The notes under the pieces were generated by a model. That model was given only the letters and a program-made list of their open reading frames with translations, did no database searches and was not told where the DNA came from. 64,000 bases of DNA from Sphingosinicella soli (GTDB lineage Bacteria > Pseudomonadota > Alphaproteobacteria > Sphingomonadales > Sphingomonadaceae). A program made the translations under genes and the position numbers. Below are positions 9,483 through 17,790 of the stretch, in pieces (within the stretch, counting starts at the first letter, position 1; every line of letters starts with the position of its first letter). The stretch is from the NCBI RefSeq assembly GCF_014199685.1, contig NZ_JACHNZ010000006.1, positions 37,556-101,555 on the forward strand. Direction: 5' to 3'.

Positions 9483-10946
9483 ATGTTTGACATGATCTCG
9501 CACCCCTTCGACGACGACAAGCTGAAGGAAGAATGCGGCGTTTTCGGCGTCTGGGGCGCCGAAGGTGCCGCAGCGCTCACCGCGCTCGGCCTGCATGCGC
9601 TGCAGCACCGGGGCCAGGAGGCCGCAGGCATCACCAGCTACGACGGCAAGACCTTCTACAATCACCGCGCAATGGGTCATGTCGCCGGGAATTTCGACCG
9701 CGACGAGGTGATCCGCGAACTGCCCGGAGAGGCCGCCATCGGCCATGTCCGCTATTCCACCACCGGGGCTTCGGCGATCCGAAACGTGCAGCCGCTGTTC
9801 GCCGAACTGTCCACGGGCGGATTCGCGGTGGCGCACAACGGCAACATCTCGAACGCCGCGCACGTCCGCCGCGAACTCAACCGTCGCGGCTCGATCTTCC
9901 AGTCGACAAGCGACACCGAGGTCATCATCCACCTCGTCGCCACCTCCACCTACCGGCCGCTTCTGGACCGCGTCATCGACGCGCTGAAACAGGTGGAAGG
10001 CGCCTACAGCCTGGTGATGCTGACGGACGAGGGCCTCATCGTTTGCCGCGATCCGCTCGGCATCCGCCCGCTGGTGCTCGGCCGCCGCGAGGATTCGTAC
10101 ATCGTCGCCTCCGAAACCGTCGCGCTCGACGTTTGCGGCGCCACGTATCTGCGCCAGATCGAGCCCGGCGAGATGGTCGTCATCAACGACAAGGGTTTGC
10201 GCTCGCTGCGCCCCTTCCAGACGATGCGCCCCCGCCCCTGCATCTTCGAGCATGTCTATTTTTCGCGTCCCGATTCGCTGCTCGACGGTCTTTCCGTCTA
10301 TCAGGTCCGCAAGAACATCGGCGCGCAGCTCGCCATGGAAAGCCCGGTCGATGCCGACGTGGTGATCCCGGTGCCCGACAGCGGCAACCCCGCCGCCATC
10401 GGCTATGCCCAGCAATCGGGCCTTCCGTTCGAGCTCGGCATCATCCGATCGCACTATGTGGGGCGCACCTTCATCCAGCCCGGCGACGCCATCCGCAATC
10501 TCGGCGTCAAGCTGAAGCACAACGCAAACCGCCCGGTCATCCAGGGCAAGCGCATCGTTCTGATCGACGATTCGATCGTGCGCGGCACCACGTCGGTGAA
10601 GATCGTGCAGATGATGCGCGAAGCGGGCGCTGCGGAGGTCCACATGCGCGTCGCCTCCCCGCCCACGCGGCACAGCTGCTTCTACGGCGTCGATACGCCT
10701 GAGCGCGCCAAGCTGCTCGCCGCGCAGATGGATGTTCAGCGCATGCGCGACTACATCAAGGTGGACAGCCTCGCCTTCCTGTCGATCGACGGCCTTTACC
10801 GCGCGCTCGGCGAAGATATGCGCGTCGAGGAAACGCCGCAGTATTGCGATGCGTGCTTCACGGGCGAATACCCGACCCGCCTGACCGACTATGAAGAGGC
10901 CGGCGCCGACGATCAGCTCGTCATGCTGACGGAGCGCGCGGGCTGA
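9483..10946 (+). CDS. purF: amidophosphoribosyltransferase
   Basis: A 487-residue PurF, catalysing the first step of de novo purine synthesis (PRPP plus glutamine to phosphoribosylamine). From ATG 9483 a 17-residue propeptide precedes Cys18 (KEECGVFG), the N-terminal nucleophile of the glutaminase domain. The glutaminase half includes GLHALQHRGQEAAGI and HNGNISNA. The phosphoribosyltransferase half carries the PRPP loop VLIDDSIVRGTTS. An in-frame start 25 codons upstream is rejected because it would lengthen the propeptide without any homology. It is followed after one base by a short-chain dehydrogenase gene. Confidence 0.97.
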   Translation: MFDMISHPFDDDKLKEECGVFGVWGAEGAAALTALGLHALQHRGQEAAGITSYDGKTFYNHRAMGHVAGNFDRDEVIRELPGEAAIGHVRYSTTGASAIRNVQPLFAELSTGGFAVAHNGNISNAAHVRRELNRRGSIFQSTSDTEVIIHLVATSTYRPLLDRVIDALKQVEGAYSLVMLTDEGLIVCRDPLGIRPLVLGRREDSYIVASETVALDVCGATYLRQIEPGEMVVINDKGLRSLRPFQTMRPRPCIFEHVYFSRPDSLLDGLSVYQVRKNIGAQLAMESPVDADVVIPVPDSGNPAAIGYAQQSGLPFELGIIRSHYVGRTFIQPGDAIRNLGVKLKHNANRPVIQGKRIVLIDDSIVRGTTSVKIVQMMREAGAAEVHMRVASPPTRHSCFYGVDTPERAKLLAAQMDVQRMRDYIKVDSLAFLSIDGLYRALGEDMRVEETPQYCDACFTGEYPTRLTDYEEAGADDQLVMLTERAG

Positions 10947-10947
10947 C

Positions 10948-11619
10948 ATGACCGATATCGAAAAACCCGTCGCGCTCGTCACGGGCGCCAGCCGCGGCAT
11001 CGGCGCCGCCACGGCGAAGGCGCTTGCCGCCGCCGGCTATCATCTCCTGCTCACCGGACGCACCGAAGGCGGGCTGGAAGCGACCGAAACGGCAATCCAC
11101 GATGCGGGCGGCTCCGCCACGATCGCACCGTTCGACATCACCGACGGCGACGCCGTGGACCGTCTCGCGCAGGCGATCGGCGGACGCTGGGCGCGGCTCG
11201 ACGCGCTGGTGCTGAACGCGGCGATGCTCGGCGATCTCATGCCCGTCAGCCACATGGAGCCGAAAGACTTCGAAAAGTTGTTCAAAACCAACGTCACCGC
11301 GAACTACCGCCTGATCCGGGCCTTCGATCCGCTGCTGCGCGCCAGCAAGGATGCGCACGTGGTCGCGATCACCTCCGGCGTGGCGGCAACCCCGCGCGCC
11401 TATTGGGGCGCCTACGCCGCCAGCAAGGCCGCGCTTGCGAACCTCGTTGAAACCTACGGCCTCGAAGTCGCTGCGATCAGCAAGATCAGAACGCACATCT
11501 ACAACCCCGGCGGCACGGCCACCGCGATGCGCGCGAAGGCGTTCCCCGGCGAAGACCCCGCCACGCTGAAAACCGCCGAAACTGCGGCGGCAGAGATCGT
11601 CGGCCTCATCACGGCCTGA
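10948..11619 (+). CDS. short-chain dehydrogenase/reductase family protein
   Basis: A 223-residue NAD(P)-dependent oxidoreductase of unknown substrate. The Rossmann motif TGASRGIGAATAKAL is near the N-terminus, the structural LVLNAAM motif near residue 90, and the catalytic Ser ITSG with YAASKAAL (YxxxK) near 135-160. It begins one base after the purF stop, so it is co-transcribed and probably coupled. This purF-SDR pairing recurs in sphingomonads, but no direct link to purine synthesis is visible. Slightly short for a classical SDR. Confidence 0.9.
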   Translation: MTDIEKPVALVTGASRGIGAATAKALAAAGYHLLLTGRTEGGLEATETAIHDAGGSATIAPFDITDGDAVDRLAQAIGGRWARLDALVLNAAMLGDLMPVSHMEPKDFEKLFKTNVTANYRLIRAFDPLLRASKDAHVVAITSGVAATPRAYWGAYAASKAALANLVETYGLEVAAISKIRTHIYNPGGTATAMRAKAFPGEDPATLKTAETAAAEIVGLITA

Positions 11620-11724
11620 AGCCGGACCCGGATTTTCAGGCTCGTTTTCTCCAAACAGAGAATAACTTGCCCGAAGAGTAATCGGCTTTATGATTGCGGC
11701 AAGATCACATCCGGGGGAATTCAC

Positions 11725-13647
11725 ATGTTCGCACGCCGCTGTCTCGCCGCCCTGCTCGCGTCCACGCTTGCTGCGGCCGCCCTGCCTGCGACCGCCGAGC
11801 CGCTGCCCATCAGCGACATCCCCGCCGATTTCAAACCGTCCGACGCCCGCAAGGATTTCACGATCCGCGAGGTGATGATCCCGATGCGCGACGGCGTGAA
11901 ACTGCACGTCAACCTCGTGATCCCGAACGGCGTGAAGAACGCCCCGATCATCTTTTCGCGCACGCCCTATTCGGCGGACAGGGCGATCACCCGCCTTGCC
12001 TCCAACACCTACAAGCTCGCGCTTCCCGTCACCTATGCGGAGCTTGCGGAGGCGGGCTACATCATCGCGGTGCAGGACGTGCGCGGGCGTTATCGCTCCG
12101 AAGGCGACTATGTCGTCGCCCGGCCGCTCGTCGGCTCGCTCAACCCCGCGAACACCGATCATTCGACGGACACGTGGGACAGCATCGACTGGCTGGTGAA
12201 GAACGTCCCCGAAACCAACGGCAAGGTCGGCACCATCGGCGTCAGCTACGGCGGCTTCACGACGCTGATGAGCCTGGTGAACCCGCACCCCGCGCTCGGC
12301 GCGGCGGTTCCGATCAATCCGCTGGTGGACGGCTGGGTCGGCGACGACTGGTTCCACAACGGCGCCTACCGCCAGAGCTTCCTCGATTGGGTCTACCGGA
12401 TGACCGCCGACAAGTCCTCGAAGTACGCCCTCCAGTTCGATCGCTACGACACCTATGAAAGCTGGCTGCGCGCCGGTTCGGCGAGCGACATGGCGAAACA
12501 GCTCGGCATCGAGGAGTTCCCGATCTTCAAGAAGGCCGCCGCGCACCCGGCCTACGACGCATACTGGCAGGGCCAGGCGCTCGACAAGATCCTCGCCAAG
12601 GAGCCTCTCAAGGTTCCCACGCTCCACGTCCACAGCCTGTGGGACCAGGAAGACATCTACGGAGCACCCGCCGTCTACAAGGCGATGGAGCCCAAGGACA
12701 CCGCCAACGCCGCCAACTACATGATCATCGGCCCGTGGCAGCACGGCCAGAGCAACATGCCGAGCGGCACGAAGCTCGGTGCCATCGATTTCGGCAGCAA
12801 CACCTCCGCCTGGTATCGCAGCGAGGTGCTGATCCCCTTCTTCGACGCGCACCTGAAAAACGACGCGCCCAAGGCCGATCTCGCGCCGGTCACGGCGTTC
12901 GAAACCGGCGCCAACGTCTGGCACCGCTACGATCGCTGGCCGATGTCGTGCGCGAGCGGCTGCCCGTCGCAGTCCAAACCCATCTACCTGCAGACGCAGG
13001 GCGGGCTCGGCTGGAACGCGCCCACCGTGCGCGCCGCTTTCGCCGAATATGTCGCCGACCCCGCGCGCCCAGTCACGTACCGCGAGCGGCCGATCCTCTC
13101 CACGTACAACCCCGACACGTCATGGGGCCGCTGGCTGGTGGACGACCAGCGTTTCGCCGAGGCGCGGCCCGACGTCGTCACCTTCGTCAGCGAGGTGCTC
13201 ACCGAAGACGTGCGCCTCGCGGGCCAGCCGATCGCGAAGTTCTTCGCCTCCACGAGCGGTACGGACAGCGACTGGGTGGTGAAGCTGATCGACGTCTACC
13301 CGGCGGAGTACGCCCCCGCCCCGGAACTCGCGGGCTACGAACTCGCGATCTCGATGGACATCCTGCGCGGCCGCTACCGCGAAGACCCCTCGAAGCCGAG
13401 CGCGATCCCCGCGAACAAGGTCGTGCCCTACGAGATCAAGCTGCCCGACGTCAGCCACCGGTTCCTGAAGGGCCACCGCATCATGGTGCAGATCCAGTCC
13501 AGCTGGTTCCCGCTCTACGACCGCAACCCGCAGACCTACGTGCCCAACATCTTCTTCGCGAAGCCGGAGGATTACAAAAAGGCCACGCAGCGCATCCACA
13601 CCTCGGCGCAGTACCCCAGCCGCATCGAACTGCCGGTCGTGGAATAG
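11725..13647 (+). CDS. secreted CocE/NonD family hydrolase
   Basis: A 640-residue alpha/beta hydrolase of the X-Pro dipeptidyl-peptidase/cocaine-esterase superfamily, which cleaves acyl esters or amides; the true substrate is unknown. A Sec signal peptide (residues 1-25, ending ALPATAEP) sends it to the periplasm. The nucleophile elbow is GVSYGGFTT near residue 173, with a candidate catalytic Asp in HSLWDQEDIYG and His in GPWQHGQSN. The C-terminal jelly-roll domain (about 420-635) is complete. It is monocistronic, with about 105 bases of upstream sequence. Confidence 0.9.
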   Translation: MFARRCLAALLASTLAAAALPATAEPLPISDIPADFKPSDARKDFTIREVMIPMRDGVKLHVNLVIPNGVKNAPIIFSRTPYSADRAITRLASNTYKLALPVTYAELAEAGYIIAVQDVRGRYRSEGDYVVARPLVGSLNPANTDHSTDTWDSIDWLVKNVPETNGKVGTIGVSYGGFTTLMSLVNPHPALGAAVPINPLVDGWVGDDWFHNGAYRQSFLDWVYRMTADKSSKYALQFDRYDTYESWLRAGSASDMAKQLGIEEFPIFKKAAAHPAYDAYWQGQALDKILAKEPLKVPTLHVHSLWDQEDIYGAPAVYKAMEPKDTANAANYMIIGPWQHGQSNMPSGTKLGAIDFGSNTSAWYRSEVLIPFFDAHLKNDAPKADLAPVTAFETGANVWHRYDRWPMSCASGCPSQSKPIYLQTQGGLGWNAPTVRAAFAEYVADPARPVTYRERPILSTYNPDTSWGRWLVDDQRFAEARPDVVTFVSEVLTEDVRLAGQPIAKFFASTSGTDSDWVVKLIDVYPAEYAPAPELAGYELAISMDILRGRYREDPSKPSAIPANKVVPYEIKLPDVSHRFLKGHRIMVQIQSSWFPLYDRNPQTYVPNIFFAKPEDYKKATQRIHTSAQYPSRIELPVVE

Positions 13648-13663
13648 ATACCCGCAGCGCTCG

Positions 13664-15868
13664 TTAAAGCCCTCTGGCCCGGGATTCGCCGGTCTCGCTG
13701 TCCTGGGAAGCCATGAATTCCGCAGCAAAGCTCTCGGGGGGTGTCGGTCTGCCGGTCAGATCGCCCTGGACGATGTTGCACCCGGCGATGCGAAGGAGAT
13801 CCCGCTGCTCGGCGGTTTCGACGCCTTCGCCGATGACGTCCAGCCCGAAGCCGCGCGCCAGGTCCATTATCGCGGCGACGATCGCGCGGTCGCTCCCCGA
13901 TGTCACCATCCCCCGCACGAAGCTCTTGTCGATCTTGATGTGGGTCAGGGGATAGCTCTTCAGCAGGCTGAGCGAGGCATAGCCGGTGCCGTAATCGTCG
14001 AAAGCGAGCCCCACGCCCATCGCCTTCAACGCGAACAGCGGCGGCAGCGTCTGGTCCTGCTGATTGAGGATGGTGCTTTCGGTAATCTCGAGTTCGAGCG
14101 CGTCGGGTGGCAGGGCATAGCGCTCCAGCGTCGCAGCGACCGTCTCGACGAGGTTTCCGTCGCGAATCTGCGAAGCGAACAGATTGACCGCGACACGGAA
14201 GTCGGGCGCGCCCCGGGTTCGCCACAGCGCGGCCTGAGAGCAGGCATCGTCGAGCATTCTGAAGCCCACACTCGCGCTCAGCGGCGAGAATTCGAGCGCG
14301 GACAGGAACTCCGCCGGCTGGAGCAGCCCAAGCTCCGGATGCTGCCACCGCATAAGCGCCTCCGCGCCGACGAGGGCGTTGTCGGAAAGCCGGAACTGCG
14401 GCTGATAGTGCAGCAGGAACTCGTTCCGCTCCGCAGCGCGGTGCAGGGCGACATTGCCGTCCCGGCGTGCGGCGGCGGCCATGCGGAGCGCCGGTTCGAA
14501 CACGACGACGTTCCCGCCCCCCTCCAGCTTGGCCTCGAACAACGCAAGGTCCGCATTCGCGACCAGCACGCGCACCTCGCCGGCATGCAACGGGCTCATG
14601 GCGATGCCGGCACTGCACTGAATGCGGATTTCCTCGCCGCCCAGCCGGATCGGCACGGAAAGGTCGGCCATCGCGCCTTCCACCACTTCGGTAACGGCCT
14701 GCAGATCGCTGGTGCTGACCAGCATCATGGCGAATTCGTCGCCCCCGACGCGGGCGATCAGGTCTTTTTCGGTGATCCGGTCCGTCAGCCGCTCGGCGAC
14801 CACCCGCAGCAGTTCGTCCCCCGCTTCATGGCCCAGCGTGTTGTTGACCGCGTTGAAACCGTCGAGATCGATGATCGCCAAGGCTGCCGGATTGCCGCTG
14901 TCGATCGCGTCGGCAAGCCTGCGATAGAGCAGGTTGCGGTTGGCAAGGCCCGTCAGCGTGTCGAAGTTGCCGAGGTGGCGTAGCCGCGCTTCCTGCTGCT
15001 TGTTCCTCGTCACGTCGCGCACGATGGCGGCGAAGTGCCGGTCGTCGTCGTCGACCCAGCTCGACCATGCGAACTCCATCGGGAACGGGCTCCCGTCGCG
15101 GTGCCTGCCCGCATACTCCACGCATTCGGCGCCGACGGTGTTCCGCGCATTGGCCAGAATATCGTTGGCCGCGTCGCGAATTCTGGCCTCCTCCTCGGCC
15201 GGCATCAGGATATCGAGCGAGCGGCCCGTGGCCTCTTGCGAGGAATAGCCGAACATGGTCTCCGCGCCGCTGTTCCATGCCGTGATATCAAGGTTCCGGT
15301 CGAAGCAGATGACGGCGTTCGGCGATGTCGCCGCGCTGTTTTCAAACAGCGTGCGGCTGTTGCTCGCCGCCACCTCCATCCGCCGCAGCTCCAGCTTCTC
15401 GGATGCGACGAGGCCGAGGTCGCGCAGGCTCTCCCGGTCGGCGGGCGTGAAGACCCGGTGCGGTTTGCTGTCGATCACGCACAGAACGCCAAGCGCGTGG
15501 CCGGAAGGCGAGCGGAGCGGCACCCCTGCATAAAACCGTGTCGGCGTCGCGCCGGTCGTCAGCGGGTTGTCGAAAAAGCGCGGATCCTCCAGCGCGTCGG
15601 GCACGACCAGCACATCGTCCTGGGTAATCACGTGCGCGCAGAAGGAGACTTCGCGCCGCATGTCGGCCTCGCGGATGCCCCGGCTTGCGGCGAAGAACAC
15701 ATGCTCGCTGCCGACCAGATTCACCGCCGAAACCGGCATATCGAACAGCCGGGCCGCGATTTCCACCACCGGATCGAGGCTCGGCAGCGGGCCCTTGTCT
15801 TCCAGATCATACTCGCGAAGGCTGACGAGCCGGTCGTCTTCACCCAAAATGGCCGATGGATAGCGCAT
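13664..15868 (-). CDS. GAF-PAS-GGDEF-EAL cyclic-di-GMP signalling protein
   Basis: A 734-residue cytosolic protein linking sensing to c-di-GMP turnover. Domains in order: GAF (about 25-160), PAS (about 170-290), GGDEF (about 300-460, intact GGDEF at 375-379) and EAL (about 475-715). In the EAL domain the key motifs EALMRW (503), VNLFASQ, LEITES, AFDDYGTGY and GEGVET are all present, so phosphodiesterase activity is likely. The usual RxxD inhibitory site five residues before GGDEF is absent (TEKD there), so product inhibition is unlikely. ATG 15868 follows GGGGGGAAAG. No membrane segment. Confidence 0.94.
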   Translation of the reverse strand: MRYPSAILGEDDRLVSLREYDLEDKGPLPSLDPVVEIAARLFDMPVSAVNLVGSEHVFFAASRGIREADMRREVSFCAHVITQDDVLVVPDALEDPRFFDNPLTTGATPTRFYAGVPLRSPSGHALGVLCVIDSKPHRVFTPADRESLRDLGLVASEKLELRRMEVAASNSRTLFENSAATSPNAVICFDRNLDITAWNSGAETMFGYSSQEATGRSLDILMPAEEEARIRDAANDILANARNTVGAECVEYAGRHRDGSPFPMEFAWSSWVDDDDRHFAAIVRDVTRNKQQEARLRHLGNFDTLTGLANRNLLYRRLADAIDSGNPAALAIIDLDGFNAVNNTLGHEAGDELLRVVAERLTDRITEKDLIARVGGDEFAMMLVSTSDLQAVTEVVEGAMADLSVPIRLGGEEIRIQCSAGIAMSPLHAGEVRVLVANADLALFEAKLEGGGNVVVFEPALRMAAAARRDGNVALHRAAERNEFLLHYQPQFRLSDNALVGAEALMRWQHPELGLLQPAEFLSALEFSPLSASVGFRMLDDACSQAALWRTRGAPDFRVAVNLFASQIRDGNLVETVAATLERYALPPDALELEITESTILNQQDQTLPPLFALKAMGVGLAFDDYGTGYASLSLLKSYPLTHIKIDKSFVRGMVTSGSDRAIVAAIMDLARGFGLDVIGEGVETAEQRDLLRIAGCNIVQGDLTGRPTPPESFAAEFMASQDSETGESRARGL

Positions 15869-15978
15869 TCTTTCCCCCCGGTTGAGAAGCCCCTCCACTC
15901 GCCATGCCGTTATGTCAGAGAATATCCCACCCGACCAGCCGCGCGCGCCACCGCGCCTCCCTCTCAAACGATCAGGCT

Positions 15979-17772
15979 TCAGTCCCGAACGGCGGCGGTT
16001 GCCCCCGTGACCAGGTGTCCGCCGGTGATGAGACCGAAGGATCCAGCCATTTCATCACCGTTCGGTCCGAAAAATCGCATATAAATGTCGCCGACAGAAC
16101 TTCCGGCCTGCGTAAGACCGGTGAGAAAAGCGCTATCGGCCAGACCAGTGCCTGCCACGAGATCGAACTGACCGAAATCGACGGTCGAGCCGCCCACACG
16201 GTCAGCACCCTGCAGCCTCAGCCAACCGCCGTACGCCTGCGCGGCGAAATCGATCTGGAATTGCGAGGTGCCGGTCACGGCGAGTTGCTGCTGCGCGCCG
16301 CCGCTGCCTGCCGCGCCGATGGCGATACCGTTGTATGTCGCCGTGCCGGTCCGACCCAGAAGCACCCCCGGCGCGGTCTCCAGCCCATAGCTGAGGAACG
16401 TCCGGGTGATCTCGTTCGCGTCTGCGGTTTCCCGGAATCGCGAATATTCGCCGAAACTGGCGTAGGTCAGTTCGATCTCACCGGGGCCATCGGGCTTGTA
16501 GAGCGCCATCTCGAACGTCTCGCCGCCCTCCGTTTTCCGGTAAACCGTGAACGCGTCGGCGCTGGTGTCCACGCGGTCCGTTGCGGCGAATTCCACTTCG
16601 GGGCCATCTGCGCCGGAAATCGCGTAGCGGCCGTCGGTATAATAAAACAGGCTCTTCGTCAGCAGCGTGGCTTCGGACGTGCCGTCGTCCGTACCGTCCT
16701 TGAGTTGCAGGCCGCTGTATTCGCCGCCCAGCGCGAAAAGACCCATATTGTGACTGAGATCCGTCAGCGTGATATTCCGGTCCGGCGCGCTCGGGTTGGC
16801 AGCGGTGAAACCACCCACGACCGTGCCGCCGCTGCCGTTGTCGCCGCTGAACACGCCGCCTGCCTCCTGCGCTTCGGGGCCGTAGAAGCCGCCGTTCAGC
16901 TGACCCGCGACGGGATCGAGGGATCCGTCGTAGCGGAACGTGCCTGAAAAGCCGCCGTCACCGGAATCGAGCGTGCCCGCAGCGCGGAAAGACAAGGCTC
17001 CGGTCACTCCGGCGCCGGTCACGAAATAATATTCCTGAAGGTTCGTATCGATCGTGAACGTGCTGCGGTCGAAGTCGAACATGGTTTGCCCGGTGCCCGC
17101 GAATGTCAGCGGATCGCTGCCCACCTGCGTGGTGAGCCCGAACACATCCGTTGTGTACTGGGCCGAACCCAGTCTCGGGACTGCGGCGGTTTCTGTCGGA
17201 AAGCCGTAAACGAAGACGTCGAATGCCGTGTCCTGCAGGCTGCCGCTGCCCGTGTTCGACTGCCAGAAGCCGAGACCGACATGGCGTGTTCGGAGATCGG
17301 ATGTGTACGACGTGTCGATGAGCGTAAGCGCCTCGGAAGACTCGGCCGTCGTTACGACATACCGGCGATCCGCATCGCTGCTCGTCGCCACGCGGTCGGC
17401 GGGCGCGAAGCTCTGGGTGATACCGTCGCGGTTCATCGTGTAGATGCCGGTCGATGCGTTGTAGGAGATGCTGATCTCTCCCAGGTTCACGGACGTGTTT
17501 TCAACGATCCCTCCGGGCATCCGAAGCGAAACCGTATTCCGGCTCGAAGGCCCGGTGAAGGTCTGGCTGTCGACGAGATCAGCGACATCGGGATCAGGTG
17601 CCGGGGTCGGGGTCGGAGTGGGTGTAGGGGTCGGTGTCGGCGTTGGTGTGGGCGTTGGTGTGGGCGCCGGCGGCGTCGTGGTCACGCCTCCCCCCGAACC
17701 GCCTCCACACGCCGCAAGCAGGAGGGCCATTGCGCCAAGCGGCGCCCATTTGATCCGTCCGATAGACTTCAT
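15979..17772 (-). CDS. two-lobed TbpB-like surface lipoprotein, probable Slam client
   Basis: A 597-residue lipoprotein: signal peptide with lipobox LLLAAC, lipidated Cys22, a Gly-rich stretch, then P(TP)10 as a spacer (about 37-57). The rest falls into two similar lobes. Each lobe has a handle segment (SFAPADRVATSSDADRRY near 121; EFAATDRVDTSADAFTVY near 394). Each also has a small barrel ending in the TbpB-type motif (GFYGPEAQEAGGVFSG near 295; RFFGPNGDEMAGSFG near 566). This is the architecture of transferrin-binding protein B and related Slam-exported lipoproteins. The Slam-like gene lies 18 bases upstream on the same strand. The ligand is unknown; no TonB receptor is adjacent. Confidence 0.87.
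   Translation of the reverse strand: MKSIGRIKWAPLGAMALLLAACGGGSGGGVTTTPPAPTPTPTPTPTPTPTPTPTPTPAPDPDVADLVDSQTFTGPSSRNTVSLRMPGGIVENTSVNLGEISISYNASTGIYTMNRDGITQSFAPADRVATSSDADRRYVVTTAESSEALTLIDTSYTSDLRTRHVGLGFWQSNTGSGSLQDTAFDVFVYGFPTETAAVPRLGSAQYTTDVFGLTTQVGSDPLTFAGTGQTMFDFDRSTFTIDTNLQEYYFVTGAGVTGALSFRAAGTLDSGDGGFSGTFRYDGSLDPVAGQLNGGFYGPEAQEAGGVFSGDNGSGGTVVGGFTAANPSAPDRNITLTDLSHNMGLFALGGEYSGLQLKDGTDDGTSEATLLTKSLFYYTDGRYAISGADGPEVEFAATDRVDTSADAFTVYRKTEGGETFEMALYKPDGPGEIELTYASFGEYSRFRETADANEITRTFLSYGLETAPGVLLGRTGTATYNGIAIGAAGSGGAQQQLAVTGTSQFQIDFAAQAYGGWLRLQGADRVGGSTVDFGQFDLVAGTGLADSAFLTGLTQAGSSVGDIYMRFFGPNGDEMAGSFGLITGGHLVTGATAAVRD
17602..17664 (-). repeat. imperfect 6-bp tandem repeat encoding P(TP)10
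   Basis: Twenty-one codons encode one Pro and ten Thr-Pro pairs in the linker right after the lipidated N-terminus of the TbpB-like lipoprotein. Third positions vary (ACA, ACG, ACC, ACT with CCA, CCC, CCG, CCT), so the protein repeat is kept more strictly than the DNA. Gain or loss of a 6-bp unit would stay in frame and only change spacer length. Confidence 0.9.
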
Positions 17773-17790
17773 TACGCTACTCCCAGCCTA

